Both the position numbers and the translations under genes were made by a program. From the NCBI RefSeq assembly GCF_041260155.1, contig NC_091942.1, positions 3,586,501-3,650,500 of the forward strand: 64,000 bases of DNA, in the 5' to 3' direction. Origin of the DNA: Ptychodera flava (Eukaryota > Hemichordata > Enteropneusta > Ptychoderidae). The notes beneath the pieces were generated by a model. The model was not told where the DNA came from and did not search any database. It saw only the letters and a program-made list of their open reading frames with translations. Shown piece after piece: positions 36,801 to 48,065 of the stretch. The first letter of the stretch is position 1. Every line of letters begins with the position of its first letter.

Positions 36801-39171
36801 ACTCATATAGGTTGTGTTGATATGCTAACTACTTCTGACGTTAAATTACAGTTTAGGGATTTAATGCAGAAAGTGTAGGGAAACCACATCACAAAAGTTT
36901 TGAAAAAATAGCCAAAAGATACAGCTTATGGAGCTTTAAAGATAGAGCTTGGATCTGATCTGAAATGGGTTTTTGTGTCTTACCTGATCCAGAAGGCCGA
37001 TGACTGCCTTTGACCAGAATGCAGCCATAGCAGCTAGAGTAGTGGTTGATGTGCCGTATCTCTTGTGATGAGACTGGCATGTTGCATTGAATAACTGACC
37101 CACTGGGTGCTGCAAAGGCATATATACAATTCATATTCTGTGAGTTCAAAGGTCATGTAGAGGAAGGTGAAGGCAGTCATAGGAAGGCAATGGAAAATGT
37201 AATGTTAAATATTTAGAATTAACTTGCTATGCATGCCATAGATCACAACTGAATATTACATTGAATGTTGCAGATGAAAGTTTTCGCTTTTCTGGGTTTT
37301 TGTGCATGACATTCATGAGGTCTAGTAATTGCCATCAACTGTTGCAATACTACTTTTAGAGTGCCAATCAAAATAGTATTTTGACAATTTCAATGGACGA
37401 TGATAGAAATAATGACTTTTTAAAGATCTTGAGTATAGGTCTAGTGTCAAAAGGTAGTTTGTTTCTGTCACCTTTTCAATGCCAGTTCAGTGTATGGTAG
37501 TCAGTGTGATATAAGAACATTGTAGGACTTTAGAAATTTCCGTGTATGAGCCAAAATTCACACATATGGTTGTGAAATTTCATGGTACCAAAGAGAATAT
37601 TTGCTTAGGACTACAAAATATACATATTTATATAGGTAGCCTTGATTATTACACTTGGACTTAAACCAACATGTGTAATGGTTTGTTGATTACGGGTGGA
37701 GTGTTTTGAATATGCCATATTTAGGTTGATTGGTACCTGTGACACACAATAACATGGTTTTCATGGTGGCTTGGACTGTGTTCTGGTGTCAGTGGCAAGA
37801 TTCTGTCTGGAATGAACATGTGAGAATCTTTGCTTACCATTACTACAATATATAAAACACTTTTAATGAGTACTGCAACAGTTTAACTGTTGATTCCTTT
37901 TGTTCCATACCTCAATGTCTAAAAACTGTAGACAGTCCACTGCATTGGTCAGGATGGCATTATTGTCTGGGTCAGCATCGTCGATGGCACATTTGGCACT
38001 GGAAAGACAGACAAAATGAAAAATATTCAGGATTTTTGTTATTAAACCATCGCGAAAATGAATTAATGGTCATGACCATTAACTCATTTTCGCGATGGTT
38101 TCATGTATCGTGTCTAAAACCGGGGTCGAATACATGCTTGGTCACCCATTCATTCAATATCTTTCAACATGTCAAACAATATAAGTAGTATCTCGCATCA
38201 AACAAAATTTATGAAAAATGGCCGACTTTGTCCCTTTAATTAAACATGTTGACACTATTTCTAAAATGAAAAGTTTGTGAGAATATTTGACAGGGTTTTG
38301 AAACGTCAATTATGATGAAAAGAAACTGAAAAAAAATTGGGAAAGGGATCAATTTAGGAAATACACGTCACGTACCTCTGATTTGGCCCAAGGAAAGTCC
38401 CAATGGACAAACCTATGAAATGAAAAGCATTAAAAAATATTACGTGTATTTGTAAATAATTGTAACACCATGAACACAGTCAAAAGTTGAATGTATCATA
38501 TGTGAAATGCATCGTGATGGCATATTGATGAAATAAAGTTTCTCCCTTGGAGGAGTAGGGGTTCCATGGTTTTATAATACAACCCATTTGGAAAGTTGGT
38601 TGATGCCAGTGATTCAAGAAGTGCATTTGCATGTCTGCACATGCTAAACTTGATCATCACAGCATCACCGTCCTAAGATGATGCTTTCACTGCATGATTT
38701 GAAAGTATTACCTGTCCCATTTACACGCAATAATTCATAATTGCTAAGCTTTCAAAGGCAAGTTTACAGTGTTTCATCCAGGATGGCATCAACAGGGGGA
38801 TTTTTTCCCCTTTAGCAGAAAATTTAGGGGGGATTTCACCAGTTCATGTGTTCTACTTGTATCTCTAAAATGTGACTTTCACAATTTCATAGGGGGCTGG
38901 TCCCCCCTTGACAAATTACTAGGGGGTGCCAACATGTCAACAGAGGGGGAATCCCCCATCCCCCTGTCTGGATGAAACACTGAGTTTACTGGTGTCAAAT
39001 ATCTCTATCCTGTACAAGGTTAATTAAAATATTCATAGAACCTACTCCAACAATATTCTTACCAATACATAGTCATTAAACTGACCAATAGCTGGTAAAC
39101 TTACCAATGGCACTGACAGCTTGCAGTCCACTGTGACAAGTAGGTCTACCATATCCTGACATCGTACTCAT
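27830..39171 (-). CDS. BBS12: BBS12, chaperonin-like Bardet-Biedl syndrome protein, 12 coding exons
   Basis: Coding exons in gene order: 39171-39105, 38412-38376, 37998-37911, 37109-36984, 35928-34022, 33740-33651, 33133-32983, 32242-32105, 31586-31419, 30097-29972, 29369-29207 and 28203-27830 (stop). All have GT-AG borders (exon 8 donor is the weak GTCGGT). Phases join, and the total is 3435 nt for 1144 residues. Matches to recalled vertebrate BBS12: GTFLGPNQ (human TFLGPL), HPVGQLFNATC, GVPVMTMAETM, NICCITGPSM, LINGDVKPSFRHTGY, LLPGGGAIE (human FLGGGAVE), FQEYLSTTMLNT, AYIL, AAWKAAWSLVKLILQCD and IVTG. The known role is with BBS6, BBS10 and CCT in assembling the BBSome for ciliary trafficking. 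It is much longer than human BBS12 (about 710 residues) because exon 5 carries a disordered acidic insert with three SRHF motifs. The start is the second of two close ATGs, the one in frame. Confidence 0.92.
28311..28917. repeat. MITE-like element G in BBS12 intron 11
   Basis: ACAAAGACAAAATTTTTTCA and its near-perfect reverse complement about 560 bp later (GAAAAAATTTTGTCTTTGT) form terminal inverted repeats of about 30 bp, extended by TTTGTCACT. Non-coding. Confidence 0.8.
30606..31327. repeat. MITE-like element H in BBS12 intron 9
   Basis: Ends TTAAGGGGGTGCTGCACC and GCAGCTCCACCTTAA are imperfect inverted repeats, both continuing into CCAACACAGTAT-like sequence. About 720 bp, bounded by TTAA, non-coding. 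Confidence 0.75.
32400..32589. repeat. MITE-like element I in BBS12 intron 7
   Basis: TTAAAGGTATACCATCACCT pairs with AGGTGACTGTATACCTTTAA. 190 bp with TTAA at both ends. It contains GTTGCCATGG, a partial X-box look-alike. Confidence 0.85.
36239..36586. repeat. MITE family E, copy 2 in BBS12 intron 4, with poly(C) run
   Basis: TTAAGGTAGAATATGCC and GGCGCATACTACCTTAA are inverted ends. The interior matches 24194-24537. A run of more than 20 C at about 36362-36383 replaces the family's equivalent T/C stretch. Confidence 0.85.
36583..36939. repeat. MITE family C, copy 2 in BBS12 intron 4
   Basis: Starts TTAAAGGGACATAAGCTGTA, contains GAATTCTAGTCCGGAC, and ends CAGCTTATGGAGCTTTAA. Its first TTAA is the last TTAA of the neighbouring family E copy, so the two elements share their boundary. 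Confidence 0.8.
37380..37595. repeat. Interspersed repeat J in BBS12 intron 3
   Basis: AATGGACGATGATAGAAATA, GTTTCTGTCACCTTTTCAAT and AGAAATTTCCGTGTATGAGC match 12800-13010 in reverse orientation. Confidence 0.75.
38044..38240 (-). repeat. Interspersed repeat family B, copy 2, with 58-bp palindrome (BBS12 intron 2)
   Basis: The reverse complement of the copy at 16717-16905, ending TGTCCCTTTAA. Its left part (38044-38101) is a nearly perfect palindrome built from AAACCATCGCGAAAATGA and its complement. Confidence 0.8.
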
Positions 39172-39542
39172 GCATCTCCCAAAAGATCAGAATGTCACTA
39201 TCAAAGCTGTTCAAAAAAGAAAGCCAAGTACACTTCCATTACTGATGAATATACTGTAAGCAGGATATATGTGTATATGCAAAACCGTATGTATAGTAAA
39301 CATGTATGTGTATATACATATCTATGTAAACAATATGTGTATTGTACACATACATAAATCCCCAGACACTTCAGTGTATATTTGATTAAATTATTTGTCA
39401 CTTGATGTGCAACAACCCAATATTCAAATTTGTTGACATATGGTATGGAAATCAGCTTGTTTGGCTTATACCATGACTATGCTTTTTGTAAATATCATGC
39501 CATATGTTTGCAAACAACAACACTCCACAACTGAGAACCTAA

Positions 39543-42500
39543 TAAAACATAGGGCCAAAGTCCCTGAAGCTACTATAGACATGGATACAAAATTAAGTAT
39601 TTCCTGACTGTATGAAATTATCTCACTAAGGTCATCCTAAGGACATGTAAACCAAATATTAAAGCTGTCTGACCAGCGGTTTTGAAAAAACAAGCGACTC
39701 AACAGTTGACAGAGCTCTGCTGTGTTATGTAGAGAATAACCTTTTGTGACACATGTATTGATGAAGAAGGTGGATATCTTTGATAGCTCATTTCAGGATG
39801 GCCTAACCAAAAATGGAAAAAATTCCGTAAAAATACAGATTTGCATATTTCATCAGACTATATTTGTCTATAATAGCAAATAAACGAGAGTTAATTACAT
39901 TCTAATTAAAGTAAACAAGACTTGCTTAAATCAAGATTTACGTCATAATAAAACAGCATATCTGTCACGTTATAAAGAATCTTCAGCTGGTTATCTATAT
40001 CTGTATTTTCATCCTATTAACCAAGCACATTTTAACTTTCAAATTAACATTGTAAGTTCTGTTGAATAAGTTGAGACTGTACGTACTCAGAGAAAGCACA
40101 CTGAAGAGACAAATGTTTGTAACTTAAGAAGTTCAAGGTCATCAAAAGCATTATAAGGAATCATGTTACACTAAGTCTTTCATTGCACTGTTTACACAGA
40201 TTGCATAATTGCTATAAATAGCACATGAGGAATCTTACAGCCCAGCTTTACCATAAAAACCCTATCACTTTGACCACAGTCCCTCCACAAAACGGTCAAG
40301 AAACGCCACCAGTTTCTTTTATTATGGTTAGGGTTTTGATTGGGCTTTCTGTTGATTTTACTGATGGGGATAATCCCGGATTATCACGCGTGCGGCGGGA
40401 GGTGTTAACAGTTACGTGCATAAAATTATCGTAAGCAGAAACTTAATTCTCCCAGAATGCATTCTGATTATTGTCTGCGCATGAGTCTAAAGGCCAAAGT
40501 TTGTTTACATCTGCCTGCCGTGGAGTCATGCAGCGTGAACTATGTACAAGTTCGGAGACGATTTCGTCAATTTTGACGACTCCCATGTTGATTGGGACTT
40601 CATTTTGGAAGATAAAAATCCTTCGTCGACACGTACTGCTATGAAACCCAAGCCTTGCGTGGTCTTCCAATGTCCACAGTGTAGCAACCGATACAATCAG
40701 TTTGTATATAAATACCCATCGATGGATTGACCACGGTCTCTCGTGGGTAACATACGAAACCCATACACGACATGATTTGTATCTCACTTGATCCTCAATC
40801 AGGAAAATCCATGGCAGAGAGTTTGGCACCCAGGCTTGGGGAGGTCATGTCACCAAAATGTCGCAACACTTGTAGGGTTTCTAGATTCTCTAAATTTGGC
40901 GGTCTGAGAATTCCAAAGATCACCAAAACATTGGGTTCGGCAGTAACTTGTGTCTTTAAGAAAGAACAGATTCCGTCATGAACCTGATTGCCTACTTTTT
41001 AGAAGACTGAACGATCGGTAGGGCCGCACTTGACACCTCTGAACGATCGATAAAGGAGAAAAAAGGGTCGGAAAAAACATTGCACTATTACCATAACGCT
41101 AACTCTCAATGGGTCGACGCACGGTCGACGGGAGCACCTTGCAAAAACAAGGTCATCGTAAGAGTTCCTTGATTTTGTGCATTGAATTTTGTTGAAAACG
41201 ATCAAAAATTTCAAATCGAACTCTCAAAGTTTGGAACTGAGGAATTATCATGTTAAATCGATATCAAAAGGGAGTTAAGGAAGACATTTTAGGATTTTCC
41301 CATGTAATGCAGATACGACTCGTCGATCCCAAGCGACGCCATTTTGTTTTCAGTTGAAAATATAAACGCGGCAAAAAAGACTAGTTTTCTTGTCGAATTA
41401 GGTCTCAAAATAACAACACAACACGATTCCCTATTTTTTCGAAGTCTTTGCCTTGTTAGGAGGTGCATGACTTACTTTTTTGATGAAAGGTGAAAAAACA
41501 AATGGGGAGTAAAATTCACAGTGTTTCCGAAATGCATGGCGTCGGTCAAGATCACCTCATGGCTGAACTCAGCCATAAAATATCATCCAAGATTTCTCGA
41601 TAGTGACCTAGATCTTTAAGAAACTGTTTTACTCATCTTCTCACCAGTCTTCAAATACATGCGAAACAGTGCAGAAAGATGAAAATAAAGTAGCTTGATT
41701 GACTGAAAATCGTAGGATACCGGAGCGGGACCGTGTCACAAGACGCCACTGAAACAAGACGCTAACTTGCCTCGCTTCCTGCGTCCACCGCAACGCGGAC
41801 TGTTGCAACTGTGTAGGTGATTAGCACCTTTGAACAAAAGCGTTTCTTGACCGTTTGTGGAGGGACTGTGCTTTGACCACTCTTTTAATTGACCACTCTA
41901 TTTTTTTCCTCAAAAAGTAATCTTATTTTATCCTTACCAAGTCAACCATAAATGGAAATTAGAACTTTCTCTATCTCTATTTATTTGACCACCCTATCCT
42001 GACAAACTATTATGAGCAATTTCTTTTAGATAACATAAATGGTGGTTCAGAATATGCAAAGTTGGGATTCAGGAAAGTTGCCTTTACATGTTTTAATCCT
42101 CCAAGATGGTAAGCATTTCACTATGAACTGTCAAAAAAGTTGAACGTTCTGATAATTCCACACTAAAATTCAATTATTTAAAATCATATTAATTATTTTT
42201 TTCTGGGTGAATTGATAGGGTTTATACAGTACAAGAATTACATACAATGTAAGTCAAATTTTGACCAAAATGACAAAAAAATTCCTTAAAAATACACATT
42301 TGCATATTTCATCACAATTTGAACAAATCTAAGTTGGGTTATCCCTAGGGACCTGTATACCAAATAACAAAGCTGTCTGACCAGCGGTTATGAAGAAGAT
42401 TTTTTACCAAAAACACCTTTTTTGGCATTAATTTGCCTATTTTCAACAATATAAAAAAAAACCAAAAAAACAGTTTCTCAAAATCATATTTTTCATCTAC

Positions 42501-42660
42501 ACAACAAATATCAAATCAGTGAGTACTGCGGTTCTCAAGATATTTGAGTGGACGGACGCCTCACAAACGGACATACATACATACATACATACATACATAC
42601 ATACAGACTGACGACGGACGCCGGACGGATACCCATCCCAATAGCAGTCTATAGTAGCTA
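39543..42660. repeat. 1.7-kb interspersed repeat family F, copy 2, split by an insertion
   Basis: Collinear with 24575-26290, starting AAAACATAGGGCCAAAGTCC and ending CCATCCCAATAGCAGTCTAT. It is interrupted at 40275-41870 by a transposon. Small deletions relative to copy 1 occur at about 39830 and 42170. It begins only about 370 bp upstream of the BBS12 start codon. Confidence 0.9.
40275..41870. mobile_element. 1.6-kb non-autonomous inverted-repeat transposon K with 7-bp target duplication
   Basis: Terminal inverted repeats start CACAGTCCCTCCACAAAACG and run about 31 bp. Flanks are CTTTGAC at 40268-40274 and 41871-41877; the empty site in repeat copy 1 has a single CTTTGACCAC, proving the insertion. 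The interior shows no transposase. It has short ORFs (for example 40542-40730 with CVVFQCPQCSNRYNQF) in GC-richer, unique-looking sequence that may be a captured gene fragment. Confidence 0.9.
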
Positions 42661-43104
42661 ATCAAAAATGGTGGCAGAGCTGTTATCACCATAGCAACAT
42701 GTATTACTGTGCTACCCTCACTGCACCACAGCTCACTGTGTACTGCAAGTGTGCTATGTTAAAATGTTAAAATCATAAATTATCATTTGCAGGAGACCAT
42801 GGATGTAAAAACTAGACATCCATGAGGAAAATGACTCTATTGGTGTTTCACTACATTTTCTAGTCCTCTCCCTATATTTTAAATATAGGTACACGTCCTA
42901 CAAGGAAAAATGGAAATGTTTTCCAAAATCAAATTTCTCTCTTCATAGTAAACTCCATGCTCTTGATAACCTCTTTTTCATGTGGAACTGATACAACAAT
43001 ATCAAAGTCAATGAATGCATATAGCGTGTGCTTCAGATGTTCAGATCTAATCTAGGCATTCGGAATGTTCATTGTACTGAGGCTAGGGTACTTCGATAAA
43101 GCAC
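42661..43104. other. Non-coding stretch
   Basis: No gene or repeat structure recognised between repeat F and the foldback pair. Confidence 0.4.
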
Positions 43105-43113
43105 GGTCCCTCC

Positions 43114-43212
43114 TAGCTTATGCATGGCCGTGTGTTACCGGCGTTATACGGCCTCCCATGTGGTGGGTGGCCGTATAACGCCAGTAACACACAGCCCTGC
43201 CATGCAGAGCTA
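43114..43212. mobile_element. Foldback element, 99 bp, 9-bp target duplication
   Basis: TAGCTTATGCATGGC ... GTTATACGGC pairs with GCCGTATAAC ... GCATGCAGAGCTA over almost the whole length. It is flanked by GGTCCCTCC at 43105-43113 and 43213-43221. Confidence 0.85.
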
Positions 43213-43220
43213 GGTCCCTC

Positions 43221-43364
43221 CACAGTCACTCGCGATCTATTCAGCTCTTCGACTATTCGCCTATAGACGTGTGTACATAGGCGAGAAAAACATCTCGCTT
43301 ATGTACACAGTACACATGTCTATAGCGAATAGTCCACGAGCTGAATAGATCACGAGTGACTGTG
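43221..43364. mobile_element. Foldback element, 144 bp, 7-bp target duplication
   Basis: A long inverted repeat from CACAGTCACTCGCGATCTAT to its complement ending CGAGTGACTGTG, with arms of about 65 bp. It is flanked by GTCCCTC at 43214-43220 and 43365-43371, overlapping the 9-bp duplication of the element to its left. Confidence 0.85.
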
Positions 43365-43371
43365 GTCCCTC

Positions 43372-44757
43372 CACAAAAGTACTACTGGTACATAACTAAG
43401 TAATAATGGTATCAGTCCACACTCATCATGATGTCGCTCATGGCTGTGTCACAGGTGATTGGTTGCTATGCATGTACACCGGCAACCCAGGCACCTGTGG
43501 GCTGTGTGCTACCTCCATGCTTAAACAGAGAACGCCAACCATGTATAACTTACGCGCCAACCCTGTATAACTTACGACACTTGTTGCTTGTGACGACTAC
43601 CACTGAGCTCTCGCTCTGTCTGGGACTAGCATAGACCTATCGACTGGAGCTGCGGGTTGCAAATCCAGCGTGAGCGCCATTTTGTTTAAATATGCCGGCC
43701 AAACAAACGAGTAGTTAGTTATGCCACTGAGGGCGCACTATATCATTTTTTGATCAGAAAATTTCGATGAGACTAGATATAAAGTGTGTATAAGTTAATT
43801 GTGTAGAAACTTTCGCAGTAGACTGAACATGGGTAATGGTGTCACTTGTATATTTTGGCATAGATTGTGAACTAAATAAGGGTTTCCAGAGGGTTGTTTA
43901 CATAAGCAGATTACAATGTGTAAAATATGATTTTATTAATCATAATCATAATTTATTAATAATCATAATTGTAACAACAACTGGGTTTCCAGAAGGTATT
44001 TACAAAAAAAAGACGACATTGCTTGTAAAAAAGCAAGATTTTATTATTCTGTAACATTCATATTAATAATTTATCAATATTCATTATTAATTTTTGATCA
44101 TAACTGGAAAAATCATCACAAATAATGTCTAATTAGCCTGTTGTTAATGTTGTGAGGTGTAGGTTTAATGAATGCATATCTGCGAAGCAGTCGATCATCG
44201 ATGTGAAACCGGCAATAATGATGGCGGCAAATCGTCACTTTTTTCTGTACTCTACCAGCTGCTAAAAACTTCAACCCTGGTTTTGATAAAGTGACATAGA
44301 ATATCTTCAAAATTACAACTATTAGACTCAACTTCTAAAGAACAAAGGCCAAATCAGGAGAAGCGTGGCCTGTAGTGCATCGTTCAAGTACGTAAGAAAA
44401 TGAAAGTATATTTCCATGTACACTTTGTGTCTTTTAGCGCAAACTTGGTGGGTTGTGGTCATGTTCACAGCAATTTTACTAGACTGGCCCCCGACCCGGG
44501 CCCCCAGTCGCCTGGCTTATATCGGCAGCTGAGTTACTGGCTGGCCAAGGCGTTCACACCACGGTCTACGCAACACTCTAACATTGCGCGACGATCTGCT
44601 GTTTAGTCCTTCAATTTTATAAACCGCGGACTTGGAGCAAGTCTGCAAGTTTTCTATAACTGCGTGTTTCACATGTGCAAGTGGCACTGAAACATTACAT
44701 GGAGAGGTTTTTTAGCTGTGATTTTTCATTTATACTTGACGTTTAGACATCATTAGG
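43372..44757. other. Non-coding stretch
   Basis: No convincing exon. A short AT-rich patch near 43930-43980 repeats AATCATAATTxTTAATAATC. Otherwise unique-looking. Confidence 0.4.
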
Positions 44758-46019
44758 CTTCGTTCACAAAAAAACGGTGGGGCTGGAGGAATTCAGGGGG
44801 TTCGAAAATTTTGGGACAGTAGAGGGGAACTTGAAAGTTTTACTCTACCTATAGGGGGACCTGAAAATGTTTTGGTTCCCTTTTACTTTTTACATTTTCC
44901 GATTCCAAGGTTTGGTTGGTAATTCAATGAAAAATGAATAACACTCCAATGTTATCCAATGCATCTAATAACGTTAGTAATAATTAAGCAAAATCTAGAA
45001 CAATTTTGTCACATTTCATGAAATTTTGCTCGAAAAATCGAAACATGTATGATTTTTCGTTAAAAATCCCAAACATGTTGGCCTCGTAACGAGCTCGAGA
45101 CAGAAGCTGCAAATGTTGATAATTTTTTCAATGTTCCTATGAAATATAGTTTCTTGCAGCAGTCTCCGTACAGCATGCTGACATACACGACAGTTTGTCA
45201 ACAAAGCCTGTATATATAAATATGCATGTATTGGGTGATAGTTTAGTGTCCAGACTGCAAGTCATTTAATCGTCAATGTTATACGAATGCACGGTACACA
45301 TAAAACAGGTTGTGTTGGCAAGCTGAATACTGGACAGTTAAAGATGATGTGGGGAGTAGAACAAGAACGCGGATGTATACACTGGACAAAAACATTGTCA
45401 AAATAATCAAAGTTAATACAGCCGCCCTGCTACTGCAATGTTAATATCACTGCATAGCGCCAGTGACAGAGAGATATCTCTGACTCTTATGTAGTTGAAG
45501 CTGAGAAAAGTTTGGGTCAAATGACGCTCATGACAGTGAAATATACTTGTACACAAGATCAGGCCAGAGAGCAACACATGATATGGAAGAACAGGAGACT
45601 TGAGTATGAGGAATTTTTGAATTCTGGCATATGAGAATGATTAACGAAAAAAAGATAAGGTCACCATGCTTGATTTTTTAAATGTTTACATTCTCATTGT
45701 AAGATAACTCAAGACTGTAAAGACTCTAATTTAAATAAAAATTGTGCGACTGAATGGAATTATTTACTTTTTACCAAATTTGCCATTATTACACCCAGAG
45801 ATTAAAACATTTATTTTATGGAATATTTTAACCTTCCAGCGTTGTCAATTTTGAGCAGCATCTAAGTCATACTTGTCTTGTACTTTTGAACAATATTTTG
45901 GGTAGGTCATTGTGATCAGTTTTTCACAATTTTTAGGGCATTGAGGGGAGATCTGAAAAAATTAGATTTCAATCTCGATTCCGCCAGCCCCGCCTCCTCA
46001 CAGTTATTTGTGAAAGCAG
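44758..46019. mobile_element. 1.26-kb non-autonomous inverted-repeat transposon L, 7-bp target duplication
   Basis: Ends CTTCGTTCACAAA and TTTGTGAAAGCAG are inverted repeats, extended inward by GGGGCTGGAGGAATT versus ATTCCGCCAGCCCC. CATTAGG flanks both sides (44751-44757 and 46020-46026). No transposase ORF. Confidence 0.75.
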
Positions 46020-46074
46020 CATTAGGTGGCTGAATGCACAGCTGTACTTTACTAGTGGTTGAGTTGACTTTGCC

Positions 46075-46250
46075 GAGGTAGAATGCGCCTCAGGGACAGA
46101 CATTCGGACTCTCAAACTGAGTACCTTAGTTTACCACTTGTGATGGCTCATTTTGAAGATCATTTAGTAAAAAAAGTTTACACAGGCTTATTTCTGCGAA
46201 AATCGAAACTTTTAAGCCCCACCCCAATACAGTTAACAGAGAGATGGTGC
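46075..46250. repeat. MITE family E, partial copy 3
   Basis: GAGGTAGAATGCGCCTCAGG, CAGACATTCGGACTCTCAAA and CGAAAATCGAAACTT match the left half of 24194-24537. The right half is missing. Confidence 0.75.
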
Positions 46251-46732
46251 AACAACGATCTACGCCGAAGACACTGATCGGTCCCCGATACCGACCGTTA
46301 TACAACCGTTCATAGCGTCTTCGGAGTAAAACTAGCCTTTCTCTATGTGCAATCGAGATACGGCATATGTCATGGTACCCATATTGTTGTGCCGGTATAC
46401 CTGAATAAATAGGAAAACGTGTCTTGACTGACCTCTCCAATATATCTGACCCACAGACAGGATCTGGAATCCTGACTATATCTGGATTCGGATGACCGTT
46501 GGCAATAGTGACAAGAGAGTCCTTGTTCAGGGCTAGTATAACATATAACATCTGATTGGCATACATCTTCGGCACCTGGGAAAACAGGGAACAGTTCCGT
46601 TCGTTCGAATATTATCACTTGAAAATGGAATTTATTTGCTGTTCTTCCAGAACTAATCAAGGCATTTGTGGGCTTGCACTGACCGCACTGTAAATATCCA
46701 CTAAGAGGTTTAAAGCCTAACTCCACTCTAAA

Positions 46733-47054
46733 TTAAAGACCCCGTGGCTGTCATGACATTTTCACTATTTAAAAAAACAACAACTACTGTTTCTTCTTCT
46801 ACTCCCCAAAGCATGTTGAGACTCACAGTATTCAGCTTGTCAACTCAGCTGGTACATGTGTAAACTGCATTGTTATCGTTGACAAGTGAATTCTGGTCCG
46901 GGCTACAATTCAAATGTACACAATAACAGTGCATTTCAATAGAGGTTGGTAAGCTGAAAAGTATTGTTTTCACGATGCTCTGCAGAGAGAAAGAAGAATT
47001 TGTAACTAATATAGTGAAACAATCATCAAAAGTTACAGCTACTGGCCCTTTGGA
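46733..47054. repeat. MITE family C, copy 3
   Basis: Starts TTAAAGACCCCGTGGCTG, contains GAATTCTGGTCCGGGC and AACAGTGCATTT, and ends AAAAGTTACAGCTACTGGCC then CTTTGG. Shares its interior with copies at 19862 and 36583. Confidence 0.75.
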
Positions 47055-48065
47055 TAATGTTTATTTTGAAAGAAAACCAGAACTGTAAAGCTATTTTAAG
47101 CCAAAAAAGAATTATTTCATTTTCCCATCCCTGCATAGTAAACTAGTAGCTTCAGCCTCTTTGTCATGTTAATATGCGTGCATCAGAAAAATATGATGTG
47201 TGCAATGTACAGTTCTGAGCAGTCAACTTCTTGTCGTCATATTGTTACGTGTCAGAAGAATTATTACTGCATGTACAATTTCCTTTGTTGCTAATATCGG
47301 TTGTCTGATCTTGTGACCTCGAAAAAAATAAAAATATAAAAATTCCTTTCAAAGAAGACTCGTGATTGGAACCAGTCCTGTAACTGTTTAGGGTCTGATA
47401 TGAGTTCTCCGAAAAAAAACATTTTCGCTTAATTGTGGAGATACAGCTTTTGGTTGAGAGAACAAGATGCTAGTCTTATCTCAACGAGTGCAAGGTATCC
47501 CAGGAAATGTGAAAGGAAGTCTTACAGACAAAGTTAAATACATGATGTATTAATTAACCTTCACGATTTTGATGTATATGCTTTATCCTGTTCAATGCAG
47601 CAAAAGTATGCTTAGAAGTACGTAATGTTTTTGGAATGATTTCGTAAAAAAATTACTTCGGTTCAAATTAAGGTTTTCTGACGCAACAGAAGACCCACTA
47701 TAGAGGTTTTAGCCATGCTCTCAAACTATATAGAACACGCTGATTGGCAGCTGATACTATACCTGTCAGTGTCATTATGATAGTTGTCGAGTCCCGAGTA
47801 TGTCACAGTAGACTTGCTCCTAGCCTGTGAGCATATAAAAATCAAAACAGAGTAACTTGAAGGAATATATAGACTTCAGCAGACTGTCGCTCAGTGGTGG
47901 CTGTTTGCGCTGATCATGGGATGAACGTGCTAGGCCAGTCAGTACCTGCTGCCGAGAAAAGCCAAGCGACGGGGGCCAGTCTACTGTGTCACACTGAAAA
48001 TCGTTAGAAATTTGGAATTTTATGATGTCGATATAAACGTAGACTGAAGCACCGAGTATTGTAAA
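47055..48065. other. Non-coding stretch
   Basis: No exon or element recognised. Confidence 0.4.

Noticed and set aside
40443..40829. 128-residue minus-strand ORF inside transposon K as a gene
   Set aside because: No recognisable motif, and it overlaps shorter plus-strand frames of equal plausibility; left as cargo of unknown nature.
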